Numbered from the stretch's first letter, positions 8,702 to 17,636 are shown. The stretch is 64,000 nt of DNA from Clostridiales bacterium (GCA_004556965.1 SFFE01000002.1:1-64000), one strand, 5' to 3'. Notes: generated by a model from the letters alone, not told the origin. Made by a program: numbers and translations.

Positions 8702-9945
8702 ACGATCTCTCCTCCGCAAACGGTCATTTGTATCTGCCCGGTCACTTCGCGCCCGGCAAAGGGCGTCGCTCTGCCAAGGGAGGCAAAGGCTTCCGGGTCA
8801 ATGGTCCATTGTGTTTCCGGGTCGAACACGGCGAAGTCCGCCGGCGCGCCCTCTGTGACGCCGCACGGCAGGCCGAAGCGCCGCGCGGGGACGGTGCTCA
8901 TCCGCGCAATGAGCGCTTCCATCGGGAGCGCGCCCGTGCGCACCAGACCCGTGTGCAGCACGGCGAGCGCGGTCTCCAGTCCCACAACGCCCATGGCGCT
9001 GTGCTCCAGCCCGCGCGATTTTTCCTCGCGCGTGTGCGGCGCGTGGTCGGTGGCGATCATGTCGATTGTCCCGTCCAGCAGCCCCGCGATCAGCGCGGCC
9101 TGATCTTCTCTTGTGCGCAGCGGCGGGTTCATCTTGAATCGTCCGTCCTCCTGCAGGTCGTCCTCACACAGCAGCAGGTAGTGCGGCGCGGTCTCGCACG
9201 TCACGTCCACGCCCTCGGCCTTGGCCGCGCGGATGCGCGCGACGCTCTCCTTTGTGGACACGTGGCACACGTGGTAGGCGCAGCCCGTTTCCCGCGCGAG
9301 CGCGAGGTCGCGTTCGACCTGCCGCCACTCGGACTCCGAGCAGATGCCCCGGTGCCCATGGGCGCGGGCATACGCGCCGTCGTGGATGTACCCGCCGCGC
9401 AGCAGGCTGTTGTCCTCGCAGTGGGCGGCGATGAGCTTTCCGAGCGCCTTTGCGCGCAGCATCGCGCTGCGCATCCTTTCGTCCGACTGCACGCCGCGCC
9501 CGTCGTCCGAAAACGCCACGCAGTCCGGCGCGAGCGCTTTCAGGTCGGACAGCGTCTCGCCCCGCTCGCCGACGGTGATCGCCCCGTAGGGGTACACGCG
9601 CACAACCGCGTCTTCCCGGATGCGCTGCAGCTGCACGCCGAGCGCTTCGGCACAGTCCGGCACGGGCGACACGTTCGGCATCGCGCACACCGCCGTGTAC
9701 CCGCCGCGTGCTGCGGCGAGGGTGCCGGTGCGCATCGTTTCTTTAAAAGAAAAGCCCGGATCTCGAAGATGTACGTGAACATCCACAAGACCGGGGAATA
9801 ACAAGCAATTCTGAAATTCAAAAACAGGTACGCCCTGCTTGGCGGCCAGATCGGGCGCGATGCGGAAAACACTTCCGCCGCGAACCTCCACGTCCGAAAA
9901 AACAAAACGCCCGTCGGAGAAAACACGGCAGCCCTTGATGAGCAT
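8686..9945 (-). CDS. pyrC: Dihydroorotase PyrC
   Basis: This zinc amidohydrolase cyclises N-carbamoylaspartate to dihydroorotate. The roughly 419-residue protein carries the metal motif DVHVHLRDPG near residue 55 and ATDHAPH near residue 300, typical of class I dihydroorotases. It is the first gene of the operon. The start is uncertain: the ATG at 9945 gives the conventional N terminus, but the GGGAGGAGG site sits 15 nt from it and only 9 nt from an in-frame TTG at 9951, so TTG may be the true start, adding two residues. The open frame upstream of that lies before the predicted transcript start. Confidence 0.95.
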   Translation of the reverse strand: MLIKGCRVFSDGRFVFSDVEVRGGSVFRIAPDLAAKQGVPVFEFQNCLLFPGLVDVHVHLRDPGFSFKETMRTGTLAAARGGYTAVCAMPNVSPVPDCAEALGVQLQRIREDAVVRVYPYGAITVGERGETLSDLKALAPDCVAFSDDGRGVQSDERMRSAMLRAKALGKLIAAHCEDNSLLRGGYIHDGAYARAHGHRGICSESEWRQVERDLALARETGCAYHVCHVSTKESVARIRAAKAEGVDVTCETAPHYLLLCEDDLQEDGRFKMNPPLRTREDQAALIAGLLDGTIDMIATDHAPHTREEKSRGLEHSAMGVVGLETALAVLHTGLVRTGALPMEALIARMSTVPARRFGLPCGVTEGAPADFAVFDPETQWTIDPEAFASLGRATPFAGREVTGQIQMTVCGGEIVWKAK

Positions 9946-9985
9946 ATCCAACGAGATCGACCTCCTCCCGGCAAGCATTACGCAC

Positions 9986-10014
9986 ATTTTAGCAATGCCG
10001 CCCGGCAAAGTCAA
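9986..10014 (-). promoter_or_regulatory. Promoter of the pyr operon
   Basis: On the minus strand TTGACT (10009-10014), a 17-nt spacer and TAAAAT (9986-9991) form a strong sigma-A type promoter. The transcript should start near 9979, about 30 nt before pyrC. That leaves no room for a PyrR-type antiterminator/terminator leader. Confidence 0.8.
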
Positions 10015-10122
10015 TGCCCCGAAAAATTTTTGGGTCTTTGTCCAGAAACCGCGCAAAATCTGGCCAAACGCCGGAGAATTTTCACAAGAATTTTCTGCGC
10101 TGTGAGGGCAACGCCATGCAGT

Positions 10123-10148
10123 AAGCCCCTGCCGTCCGGCAGGGGCTT
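10123..10148. terminator. Strong hairpin between xfp and pyrC
   Basis: A perfect 11-bp stem, AAGCCCCTGCC (10123-10133) and GGCAGGGGCTT (10138-10148) with a 4-nt loop. No T-run follows on either strand, so termination is only possible, not shown. It lies downstream of xfp and upstream of the pyr promoter. Confidence 0.45.
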
Positions 10149-10151
10149 GAA

Positions 10152-10260
10152 ACAGTGCGCCTCAACCGCACCTCCGCGTCCACCGGACGCAAGCTTGACT
10201 TGCGTCCGGGAAAGGAAGAACGGGGAAACGGAATGGAGCGAGCGTCTTCTGACGTTATCG
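10152..10260 (-). repeat. Multi-hairpin intergenic repeat, copy behind xfp
   Basis: Read on the minus strand it begins CCGATAACGTCAGAA, which includes the xfp TAA. Then come a weak first hairpin closing with CGTTCTTCCTTTC, a second hairpin CGGACGCAAG/CTTGCGTCCG, the linker GGACGCGG and a third hairpin. The same order is found at 16338-16472, 23376-23502 and elsewhere. The last codons of xfp fall inside the conserved edge. Confidence 0.7.
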
Positions 10261-12651
10261 GTCGGATCGCGTCGCGGGCGTTTTGCCGTCCGTCCACTTC
10301 CACTGGGCGATCTCGGGCAGATCGACGCCGTATTCGGCGATATACTGCTTGTGCTCGACCAGCTTGTCGCGCATCTGCTGCACGACGTAGGCGCCGCGGT
10401 TGCCGAGCTGCGGCAGGAGCTTGACGACGTCGATCACGAGGTGGAACCGGTCAATGTCGTTGAGCACGCGCATGTCGAAGGGCGTCGTGATCGTGCCCTC
10501 TTCGATATAGCCGCGCACGTGCAGGTTCTGGTTGCGGCGGGTATAGGTCAGCTCGTGGATGAGCTTCGGGTAGCCGTGGAACGCGAAGAGGATCGGCTTA
10601 TCCTTCGTGAAGAGCAGGTCGTAATCTTCGTCGGTGAGGCCGTGCGGGTGCTCCGAATGCGGCTGCAGCTTCATCAGATCGACGACGTTGATGACGCGCA
10701 CTTTGACCTCCGGCAGCTTCTCGCGCAGAATCGTCACGGCGGCGAGCGTCTCAAGCGTCGGCGTGTCGCCGCAGCAGGCCATGACGATATCCGGCTCCGC
10801 GCCCGCATCGTTCGACGCCCAGTCCCAGATGCCCACGCCCTGCGTGCAGTGCTTGACGGCCTGTTCCATCGTGAGCCACTGGGGGCGAGGGTGCTTGGAG
10901 GCGACGATGACGTTCACATAGTTGCGGCTGCGGATGCAGTGGTCAAAGCAGCTCAGCAGGCAGTTTGCGTCGGGCGGCAGGTACATGCGCACGACGTCGG
11001 CCTTCTTGTTCGCCACGTGGTCGAGGAAGCCGGGGTCCTGATGCGTGAAGCCGTTGTGATCCTGCTGCCAGACGTTCGAGGCCAGCACGTAGTTGAGCGA
11101 GGCGATCTTCTGCCGCCACGGCAGCTGGTTGCAGACCTTCAGCCATTTCGCGTGCTGCGCGACCATGGAGTCCACGATGCGGATGAACGCCTCATAGCTG
11201 TTGAAAAAGCCGTGCCGCCCGGTGAGCAGGTAGCCCTCCAGCCAGCCCTCGCACATATGCTCGGAGAGCATGGAGTCCAGCACGCGGCCGTCGGGGTCGA
11301 GAAATTCGTCCGCGTCGGTGGCCTCGGCCTCCCAGCGGCGGCCGGTCACGTCAAAGACGGGCGACAGGCGGTTCGAGGCCGTCTCGTCCGGGCCGAACAC
11401 GCGGAAGTTGCGCGCGTCCATGTTCATCTCCATCACGTCGCGCACGAAATGCCCCATCACGGTCATGTCCTGCGCCTCGACCGCGCCGGGCGCGGGAACG
11501 TCCAGCGCATAGTCGCGGAAGTCCGGCATGCGCAAGTCGCGCAGCAGCAATCCGCCGTTCGCGTGCGGGTTTGCACCCATGCGGCGGCTGCCCTTCGGCG
11601 CGATGGCGCGCAGTTCGGGGATGAGCGCGCCGGTTTCGTCGAACAGCTCCTCCGGGTGGTAGCTGCGCAGCCAGTCCTCAAGCTGCTGCAGATGCTCCGG
11701 CTTCTCCATGGAGATCGGCACCTGATGCGCGCGGAACGAGCCTTCCACCTGCTTGCCGTCCACGACCTTGGGGCCGGTCCAGCCTTTGGGAGCGCGGAAC
11801 ACGATCATCGGCCAGCGCGGACGCGCCGTCTCGCCGTTTTCGCGGGCGGCAGTCTGAATGCGCTGAATTTCGCCGATGGCCCAGTCCATGGCCTCGGCCA
11901 TCTTCGGGTGCATCTCGGCGGGATCGTCGCCCTCGACGAAGCGCGGCTCCCAGCCGCAGCCGCGGAAGAACATCTCCAGCTCCTCGTGGCTGATGCGCGC
12001 GAACACGGTGGGGTTCGCGATCTTGAAGCCGTTCAGGTGCAGAATCGGCAGCACCGCGCCGTCGGTCACGGGGTTGACGAACTTGTTGCCCTGCCATGCG
12101 GTGGCGAGCGGGCCGGTTTCGGCCTCGCCGTCGCCCACGACGCACGCGGCGATCAGCCCGGGGTTATCCATCACCGCGCCGAACGCGTGCGCGAGGGAGT
12201 AGCCCAGCTCGCCGCCCTCGTGGATGGAGCCGGGCGTTTCGGGCGCGACGTGGCTCGGAATGCCGCCGGGGAAGGAGAACTGCTTGAACAGCTTCTGCAT
12301 GCCCTCCTCGTCCTGCGTGATGTTCGGGTACACGTCGGTGTACGAGCCGTCCAGCCAGTCCTGCGCGACCATGGCGTTGCCGCCGTGGCCGGGGCCGGAG
12401 AGATAGATCATGTCGAGGTCATACTCGTTGATGACGCGGTTGAGGTGCGTGTAGATGAAGTTCTGGCCGGGCACGGTGCCCCAGTGGCCGACGATCTTCT
12501 TCTTGATGTCCTCTTTTGTCAGATGGCGGCGCAGCAGCGGATTGTCCAGCAGGTAGAGCTGGCACGCGGACAGGTAGTTCGCCGCCCGCCAGTATGCGTC
12601 CATCTTCTGCAGCAGCTCCGGTGTTGCCGCAAACGCTTCGTTTTTCGTCAT
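10255..12651 (-). CDS. xfp: Xylulose-5-phosphate/fructose-6-phosphate phosphoketolase
   Basis: This thiamine-diphosphate enzyme splits xylulose-5-P or fructose-6-P with phosphate to acetyl phosphate plus a sugar phosphate, bypassing lower glycolysis. The 798-residue protein has normal length. The ThDP motif GDGEAETGPLATAW lies near residue 170, and the N terminus YWRAANYLSACQLYL is typical of the family. An AGGAGG site precedes the ATG at 12651. It stands alone between flavoprotein genes and the pyr operon. Its C-terminal SDR plus TAA lies in the edge of an intergenic repeat, so the tail may be repeat-derived. I cannot tell from sequence which sugar phosphate it prefers. Confidence 0.95.
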   Translation of the reverse strand: MTKNEAFAATPELLQKMDAYWRAANYLSACQLYLLDNPLLRRHLTKEDIKKKIVGHWGTVPGQNFIYTHLNRVINEYDLDMIYLSGPGHGGNAMVAQDWLDGSYTDVYPNITQDEEGMQKLFKQFSFPGGIPSHVAPETPGSIHEGGELGYSLAHAFGAVMDNPGLIAACVVGDGEAETGPLATAWQGNKFVNPVTDGAVLPILHLNGFKIANPTVFARISHEELEMFFRGCGWEPRFVEGDDPAEMHPKMAEAMDWAIGEIQRIQTAARENGETARPRWPMIVFRAPKGWTGPKVVDGKQVEGSFRAHQVPISMEKPEHLQQLEDWLRSYHPEELFDETGALIPELRAIAPKGSRRMGANPHANGGLLLRDLRMPDFRDYALDVPAPGAVEAQDMTVMGHFVRDVMEMNMDARNFRVFGPDETASNRLSPVFDVTGRRWEAEATDADEFLDPDGRVLDSMLSEHMCEGWLEGYLLTGRHGFFNSYEAFIRIVDSMVAQHAKWLKVCNQLPWRQKIASLNYVLASNVWQQDHNGFTHQDPGFLDHVANKKADVVRMYLPPDANCLLSCFDHCIRSRNYVNVIVASKHPRPQWLTMEQAVKHCTQGVGIWDWASNDAGAEPDIVMACCGDTPTLETLAAVTILREKLPEVKVRVINVVDLMKLQPHSEHPHGLTDEDYDLLFTKDKPILFAFHGYPKLIHELTYTRRNQNLHVRGYIEEGTITTPFDMRVLNDIDRFHLVIDVVKLLPQLGNRGAYVVQQMRDKLVEHKQYIAEYGVDLPEIAQWKWTDGKTPATRSDR

Positions 12652-12798
12652 GGTGTTCCTCCTTCATACCCAATACACAAAGATAGGATGCGCGCTTTGC
12701 GCAGATTGTAATCCGCACAGCGCGCATGGAAAACAAACAGCTTCCGCGCCTTCTCGCGGCGAAGCCCGGCGTGAGCGGGTCCGGCGCGGCCGGCAGCG

Positions 12799-14403
12799 TT
12801 ATTTCGGATCCGGGATCGGCGGCGCGATACGCGCCAGCACGGCCTCAGCGCAGCGCATGCCGTCCACCGCGGCGCTGGTGATGCCGCCGGCGTAGCCAGC
12901 GCCCTCGCCGCAGGGATACAGTCCGTCTATGCCGGTGGAGCAGCGGTCGTTCCCGCGCTCGATGCGCACGGGGGAGGACGAACGTGTCTCCGGCGCGGTA
13001 AGCACCGCGTCCGGCGCGTCGAATCCGCGCAGCTTTTTCCCCAATTCGGGGATCGCTGCCTCCAGCACGCGCGTGATGCGCGCCGGCAACACGTCGTGCA
13101 CGTCGCACCATGTCACGCCGGGGCGGTACGTCGGCTGCACGGAACCGGGGCCTGCGCTCGGCCTGTGCGCCAGGAAATCGCCCACAAGCTGCGCGGGCGC
13201 ATGGTAGTTGCCCCCGCCGCAGCGGAAGGCGCGCTGCTCGATCTCGCGCTGCCAGTACATACCGCCGAGCGTGCCTGGATCGGGGAAATCCTCCGGCCGC
13301 AGCGTCACGAGCAGGGCAGCGTTCGCGTTCTCCCCGTCGCGCGCCGAGCGGCTCATGCCGTTCGTGACCACGCCGCCCGGCTCCGAGGCCGCGGCGAACA
13401 CCTCGCCGCCGGGGCACATGCAGAACGTGTACGCGCTCTCGCCGTCCGGCAGATGGCACGACAGCACGTAGTCCGCCGCCGGCAGGTTCCGGGCGGCCGC
13501 GCCGTATTGCGCGGCGTTGATGTCGCTTTGCTTGTGCTCGATGCGCACGCCCATGGAAAACGGCTTCGGCGTCATCGGCACGCCCATCGCGTGCAGCATC
13601 TCAAACGTGTCGCGCGCGCTGTGGCCGATGGCGAGGATGAGATGGTCAACCGGGAGGCGGTAGTCCCCCTCCGGGGCGGAGACCGTGGCGAAGCACAGCC
13701 GGTTTCCTTCGCACTGCAGCCCCGTCAGCCGGTGGCGGAAGCGTACTTCGCCGCCGTGGGCGAGAATGTCCGCCCGCAGTGCCTGCACGACGTTTACGAG
13801 CACGTCTGTGCCGATGTGGGGCTTCGCGTCATAGGTGATGTGTTCCGGCGCACCGTGCGCTGCGAACTGCTCCAGCACCCAGCGGATGCGCTTGTCGTGC
13901 GTGCCGGTGTTGAGCTTCCCGTCCGAAAACGTGCCTGCGCCGCCCTCGCCGAACTGCACGTTGCATTCGGGGTCGAACGCGCCGCCGGCGCGGAACGCCT
14001 CAATCTGCGCCTGCCGCGTAAGCGCGTCCGGCCCGCGCTCAAGCACGATCGGCCGTGCGCCCGCCAGCGCGAGCACCAGCGCCGCGAACATCCCCGCCGG
14101 GCCGAAGCCCACGATCACGGGGCGCAGCTCCGGTTCGCCCACCCAGGGAATGCGGTAGCGATCGTCCGCCGCGATGGAGGCCTGCTTGCACCGCGCGCAG
14201 AGCTTCGCCTCGTCTCCGCGCACGGAGACGCAGACGGTGTAAACAGAGTGAATGTCGGTTTTCTTTCGCGCGTCCAGTGACTTTTTGCGGATGTTCAGAG
14301 AAGTCACCGCTTCTGTTGGGATCCGCAGCGCCTTTGCCGCAAGCGCGCGCAGCTGCTCCTCATCCGCGCCGGGCGGGAGCTTCAGTCCGGAAATCAGAAT
14401 CAT
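12799..14403 (-). CDS. FAD-dependent dehydrogenase, COG2509-type
   Basis: The 534-residue protein is probably a flavin oxidoreductase of the uncharacterised YtfP/COG2509 group. After an N-terminal domain of about 95 residues the dinucleotide-binding motif VIVGFGPAGMFAALVLALAG appears near residue 96, followed by VQFGEGGAGTFSDGKLNTG, a hallmark of this group. The C terminus has GEGAGYAGGITSAAVDG, the second FAD contact. The ATG at 14403 (MILISGLKL) overlaps the stop of the upstream baiN-like pseudogene as ATGA, so the two were once coupled. Substrate and electron partner are unknown. Confidence 0.85.
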   Translation of the reverse strand: MILISGLKLPPGADEEQLRALAAKALRIPTEAVTSLNIRKKSLDARKKTDIHSVYTVCVSVRGDEAKLCARCKQASIAADDRYRIPWVGEPELRPVIVGFGPAGMFAALVLALAGARPIVLERGPDALTRQAQIEAFRAGGAFDPECNVQFGEGGAGTFSDGKLNTGTHDKRIRWVLEQFAAHGAPEHITYDAKPHIGTDVLVNVVQALRADILAHGGEVRFRHRLTGLQCEGNRLCFATVSAPEGDYRLPVDHLILAIGHSARDTFEMLHAMGVPMTPKPFSMGVRIEHKQSDINAAQYGAAARNLPAADYVLSCHLPDGESAYTFCMCPGGEVFAAASEPGGVVTNGMSRSARDGENANAALLVTLRPEDFPDPGTLGGMYWQREIEQRAFRCGGGNYHAPAQLVGDFLAHRPSAGPGSVQPTYRPGVTWCDVHDVLPARITRVLEAAIPELGKKLRGFDAPDAVLTAPETRSSSPVRIERGNDRCSTGIDGLYPCGEGAGYAGGITSAAVDGMRCAEAVLARIAPPIPDPK

Positions 14404-15583
14404 CTGCCCAACCGCCCCGCTTTCCGGCCGCTGGCCCACGCCCACTGCAGGTTGTAGCCGCCGCAGTCGCCGTCCACGTCCAGCACCTCGCCGCAGGCGA
14501 ACAGCCCCGGCACGAGTCGGCTCTCGAGCGTCTGCGGGTCGAATTCGTCCGCGCGTACGCCGCCCGCCGTGACCTGCGCGTTTTCAAAGCCTTCCGTCCC
14601 GCGCACCGGCAGCACAAAGGCCTTGCACGCACGTGCGATCGCCTTCAGCTCGTCGTCCGTCACGTCGCGCAATGGCCGGCTGGTGGGAATCTGCGCGTAC
14701 CGCAGCAGCATTTTGCCCACGCGGTTGTGTACCGCGCCGGTCAGCACTTCTCCGGCGTCCAGCTCCGGCGCGGTCTCCCGCCGCTGCCGCAGCAGGGCGA
14801 GCACGTCCTTCGCCGGATAGTCGCGCAGAAAGTCGATTGTGAGCGTCAGCCCTTCTCGAACACCGCGGGGCCGGACACGCCCTTTTCCGTGAACTGCACC
14901 TCGCCCGCCGTGCGCGCGAGCACCGTCCGCGGCGCAGACAGCGTCAGCCGCGCGTCGGCGCGCACGCCCTTGAGCGCGCGGGGGTAGGTGGGGTCGGTCG
15001 TGAGCTGCACGAGCGCGGGATGCAGCGCCGTGCGCCGGTGACCGAGACTTTGCAATAAGGTATACCCGTCGCGCACGCCGCCAAGCTTTGCGCCCGCCGC
15101 GCCGCCGCAGGCGACGATGACGAAATCCGCTTCGATGCAGTCGGACGCCGTCTCTACCGCAAAGCCGCCGCCGCGCCGCCGCACCGCCGTCACCGCCTCT
15201 CCGGTGCGCAGCGTGATGTTCGGCCTTTGCAGCGCGAAGCGCAGCACGTCCAGCACGCTGTTCGCCGCGTTCGAGAGCGGGTACACCCGGCCGGACTCCT
15301 CCGTCACCGTCAGCAGCCCGCGCGCGCGAAACCACGCGAGCGTCTCCTCCGGCGGAAAGTCGGCGAGCGCCGCGTCCGCAAAGCCGGGCGTCTCGCTGTG
15401 GTAATGCGCCGGGGCGGCGCCGCGGTTGGTCAGGTTGCAGCGGCCGTTTCCGGTGGCCATCAGCTTGCGCCCCGGACGAACCTGCCGCTCGAAGAGCAGG
15501 ATTTGATTGTCAGCTTGCTCGGCGGCGGTCAGCGCGGCCATCATGCCGCTCGCGCCCGCGCCGATGATTGCGATTGTATGCAT
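14400..15583 (-). pseudogene. BaiN/HI0933-like flavoprotein, frameshifted
   Basis: Two overlapping frames together make one HI0933/BaiN-family flavoprotein. The first (15583 to 14846) has the Rossmann motif IAIIGAGASGMMAAL, GRKLMATGNGRCNLTN, and reaches GVSGPAVFEKG before a stop. The second frame resumes near 14860 with EGLTLTIDFLRDYP and runs to FACGEVLDVDGDCGGYNLQWAWASG, the normal C-terminal FAD site. Family members usually have about a dozen more residues between GPAV and LTID, so a small deletion that broke the frame is likelier than a single-base error, though an assembly error is not excluded. The start ATG at 15583 has a GGAG site and a good promoter. Confidence 0.75.
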
Positions 15584-15637
15584 CGTAAAACTCCAGTTTG
15601 AGATTCTTGTGGACATCGCTTCTTCATATTAAAAAAT

Positions 15638-15666
15638 ATTAAAGCACAATTTTCCTGCGTTTACAA
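15638..15666 (-). promoter_or_regulatory. Promoter of the flavoprotein pair
   Basis: On the minus strand TTGTAA (15661-15666), a 17-nt spacer and TTTAAT (15638-15643) lie about 60 nt before the start of the baiN-like pseudogene. It would also serve the coupled FAD gene downstream, which could keep the broken gene transcribed. Confidence 0.65.
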
Positions 15667-15715
15667 GAAAGCGATGCGCAGAATCGCACACTTGCGCAGA
15701 AGTGGGGGACAGATA

Positions 15716-16156
15716 TCAACCGGCATTCGAATATTCCGGATAACCCGGCCATCCGGAGAGATCAATCAGCAGTTCCTCCAGCGCCGGGTTTTCGATCCAC
15801 CATTGCGCATTTTTCCAGTGCGTTTCCAGACCGCCTCCCGGCGCGTCGGCGTGGTTGATATTGTATTCTTTTTCGCCGCAGATCAGACGCAGACCGTATT
15901 CCGGCGTGATCCCGGCCGACTCTTTATTCCAAGTGAGCTGATCTTCGGTAATGGTGTTGATCTGCGCGACCACGGCTTCGATCTGTTCCTGCGTCAGCGG
16001 AAGCTCGCTGTTGCACCAGATGTACGCCTCGGTCACGTCTTCGGCTTTGAGGGACTGCGCCCATTTGGCGAGACCGTCCGGCCTTGCGCATCCGGTGCAG
16101 ACCAGCAGCACCAGCAATAGCAGGGGGAGCAGACGCATGGCGATGGTATGTTTCAT
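15716..16156 (-). CDS. Small exported protein, probable lipoprotein
   Basis: Unrecognised 146-residue protein. The N terminus MKHTIAMRLLPLLLLVLLVCTGC is a signal sequence ending in a possible but atypical lipobox (TGC preceded by Cys), so it is either a lipoprotein or a secreted or anchored protein. The remainder is soluble, rich in Trp and Glu, with no motif I know. The ATG at 16156 is chosen for its GGAGG site at 8 nt spacing. It is flanked by a terminator-like hairpin upstream (16226-16262) and appears to be a single-gene unit. Confidence 0.6.
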   Translation of the reverse strand: MKHTIAMRLLPLLLLVLLVCTGCARPDGLAKWAQSLKAEDVTEAYIWCNSELPLTQEQIEAVVAQINTITEDQLTWNKESAGITPEYGLRLICGEKEYNINHADAPGGGLETHWKNAQWWIENPALEELLIDLSGWPGYPEYSNAG

Positions 16157-16225
16157 GTTTTGTTCCTCCAATCCTTGTTAGGCACTAAAAATTTGACGTT
16201 TTTGAGAAAAAAGGTTTCCAGATTT

Positions 16226-16262
16226 CAAAAAAGCGTGTATCGAAAAAGCTGCGATACACGCT
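16226..16262 (-). terminator. Terminator-like hairpin downstream of prfB
   Basis: Arms AGCGTGTATCG and CGATACACGCT (16232-16242 and 16252-16262) with, on the minus strand, a run of six T after the stem. It would end prfB transcripts before the lipoprotein gene. Confidence 0.7.
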
Positions 16263-16337
16263 ATGTGTGATGTGTGTGGCACTGTGTAGGGGCCGATGCC
16301 CGCGTCAGAACGGGTAAACCGTAGATGCTGCATTCTG

Positions 16338-16472
16338 GTGCGGTGCGTGATACGCACCCCGCATCCCCCGGACGCAGGCTTGATCTGCGGACGGGAAAGG
16401 AAGAATGACAGTGCCGGTCAATCCCGCACCGCTTGCGGTGCGGGATGACCTTGCGCTGTCATTCTGACGTTG
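16338..16472 (-). repeat. Multi-hairpin intergenic repeat, copy overlapping the prfB end
   Basis: On the minus strand the edge ACGTCAGAATG includes the last prfB codons. The outer arms AGAATGACAG (16402-16411) and CTGTCATTCT (16456-16465) enclose an inner stem ATCCCGCACCGC/GCGGTGCGGGAT. Then come TTCTTCCTTTCCCG, a second hairpin, the linker GGGGATGCGGG and a third hairpin GGTGCG/CGCACC. The outer arms are shared with the copy at 30370. The stretch 16263-16337 between terminator and repeat holds nothing I can name. Confidence 0.75.
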
Positions 16473-17568
16473 CGTTCATGCTCAGATACGCGTTGATGAA
16501 TCCGTCGAGGTCGCCGTCCATGACGGCCTGGATGTTGCCGTTTTCATAGCCGGTGCGGTGATCCTTCGCAAGGGTGTACGGCATGAACACGTAGGAGCGG
16601 ATCTGGCTGCCCCATTCGATCTTCATCTGCACGCCCTTGATGTCCGAGATCTTCTCCAGATGCTCGCGCTCCTTGATCTCGGCCAGCCGCGCGCGGAGCA
16701 TGTTTTTGCAGTTTTCTAGGTTCTGGAAGTGGCTGCGCTCCACCTGACTGGACACGACGATGCCGGTGGGGATGTGCGTCAGACGCACAGCGGAGGAGGT
16801 CTTGTTGACCTTCTGGCCGCCCGCGCCGGAGGAGCGGAACACGTCCATCTTGATATCGTCGTCGCGCAGCTCGATCTCGCTGTCGTCCGTGATCTCCGGC
16901 ATGACCTCGACCGCGGCGAACGACGTGTGCCGCCGGCCGGAGGCGTCGAACGGGCTGATGCGCACGAGACGGTGGATGCCGTTTTCGCTCTTGAGGAAGC
17001 CGTAGGCGTTTTCGCCGTCGATCTCCAGCGTGGCGCTCTTGATGCCGGCCTCCTCGCCGTCGAGGAAGTCCAGCACCTTGCAGGTGTAGCCGTGCCGCTC
17101 GGCCCACATGTTGTACATGCGGTAGAGCATACTCGTCCAGTCCTGCGCCTCGGTGCCGCCCGCGCCGGCGTGGAAGGTGAGGATGGCGTTGTTCGCGTCG
17201 TACTCGCCGACGAGTAGCGTTTCCAGCCGCATGGTTTCGAGCGACTCCTCAAACGCGGCAAATTCGCTTTGCAGCTCGCCGAGCATGGAGTCGTCGTCCT
17301 CCTCGATGGCCATTTCGCAGATGGTCATCATATCCTCCCACTGTGTGGAGAGCCTTTCGTATTTTTCGAGCTTGTTTTTGAGGGTCTTGATGCGCTTTTG
17401 CACCTTCTGGCTGTTTTCCGTGTCGTTCCAGAAGCCCTCCTGCGCGCTCTCTTCCTCCAGCTTTTCCACCTCGTTGCGCGCCTCGTCGAGCTTCAGCGCC
17501 GCGCCGAGATCGGCCAGCGGCTGGCGGAGGTTGTTGAGCTTCCCTTTATAATCTTCAAATTCAATCAT
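16459..17568 (-). CDS. prfB: Peptide chain release factor 2
   Basis: RF2 releases finished peptides at UGA and UAA codons. The 369-residue protein has the stop-reading SPF tripeptide (RISPFDASGRR) and the peptidyl-transferase motif GAGGQ. Unlike many prfB genes it is one continuous frame: the region where the autoregulatory UGA frameshift normally sits (after about residue 24, LGAALKLDEAR) is uninterrupted. The ATG at 17568 gives the family-typical MIEFEDYK start; earlier in-frame ATGs lie at or before the predicted transcript start. The ribosome site is weak. The C-terminal codons TCA GAA TGA are part of an intergenic repeat. Confidence 0.95.
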   Translation of the reverse strand: MIEFEDYKGKLNNLRQPLADLGAALKLDEARNEVEKLEEESAQEGFWNDTENSQKVQKRIKTLKNKLEKYERLSTQWEDMMTICEMAIEEDDDSMLGELQSEFAAFEESLETMRLETLLVGEYDANNAILTFHAGAGGTEAQDWTSMLYRMYNMWAERHGYTCKVLDFLDGEEAGIKSATLEIDGENAYGFLKSENGIHRLVRISPFDASGRRHTSFAAVEVMPEITDDSEIELRDDDIKMDVFRSSGAGGQKVNKTSSAVRLTHIPTGIVVSSQVERSHFQNLENCKNMLRARLAEIKEREHLEKISDIKGVQMKIEWGSQIRSYVFMPYTLAKDHRTGYENGNIQAVMDGDLDGFINAYLSMNATSE

Positions 17569-17607
17569 CACGGTTGAGTTCACTACTTTCTTCAAATTCG
17601 TCATAAT

Positions 17608-17636
17608 ATTATATCCAAACTGTGTGGGTTTGTAAA
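17608..17636 (-). promoter_or_regulatory. Promoter of prfB
   Basis: On the minus strand TTTACA (17631-17636), a 17-nt spacer and TATAAT (17608-17613). The start of transcription should be near 17601, which rules out the in-frame ATG at 17604 as a normal start and supports the one at 17568. Confidence 0.75.
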
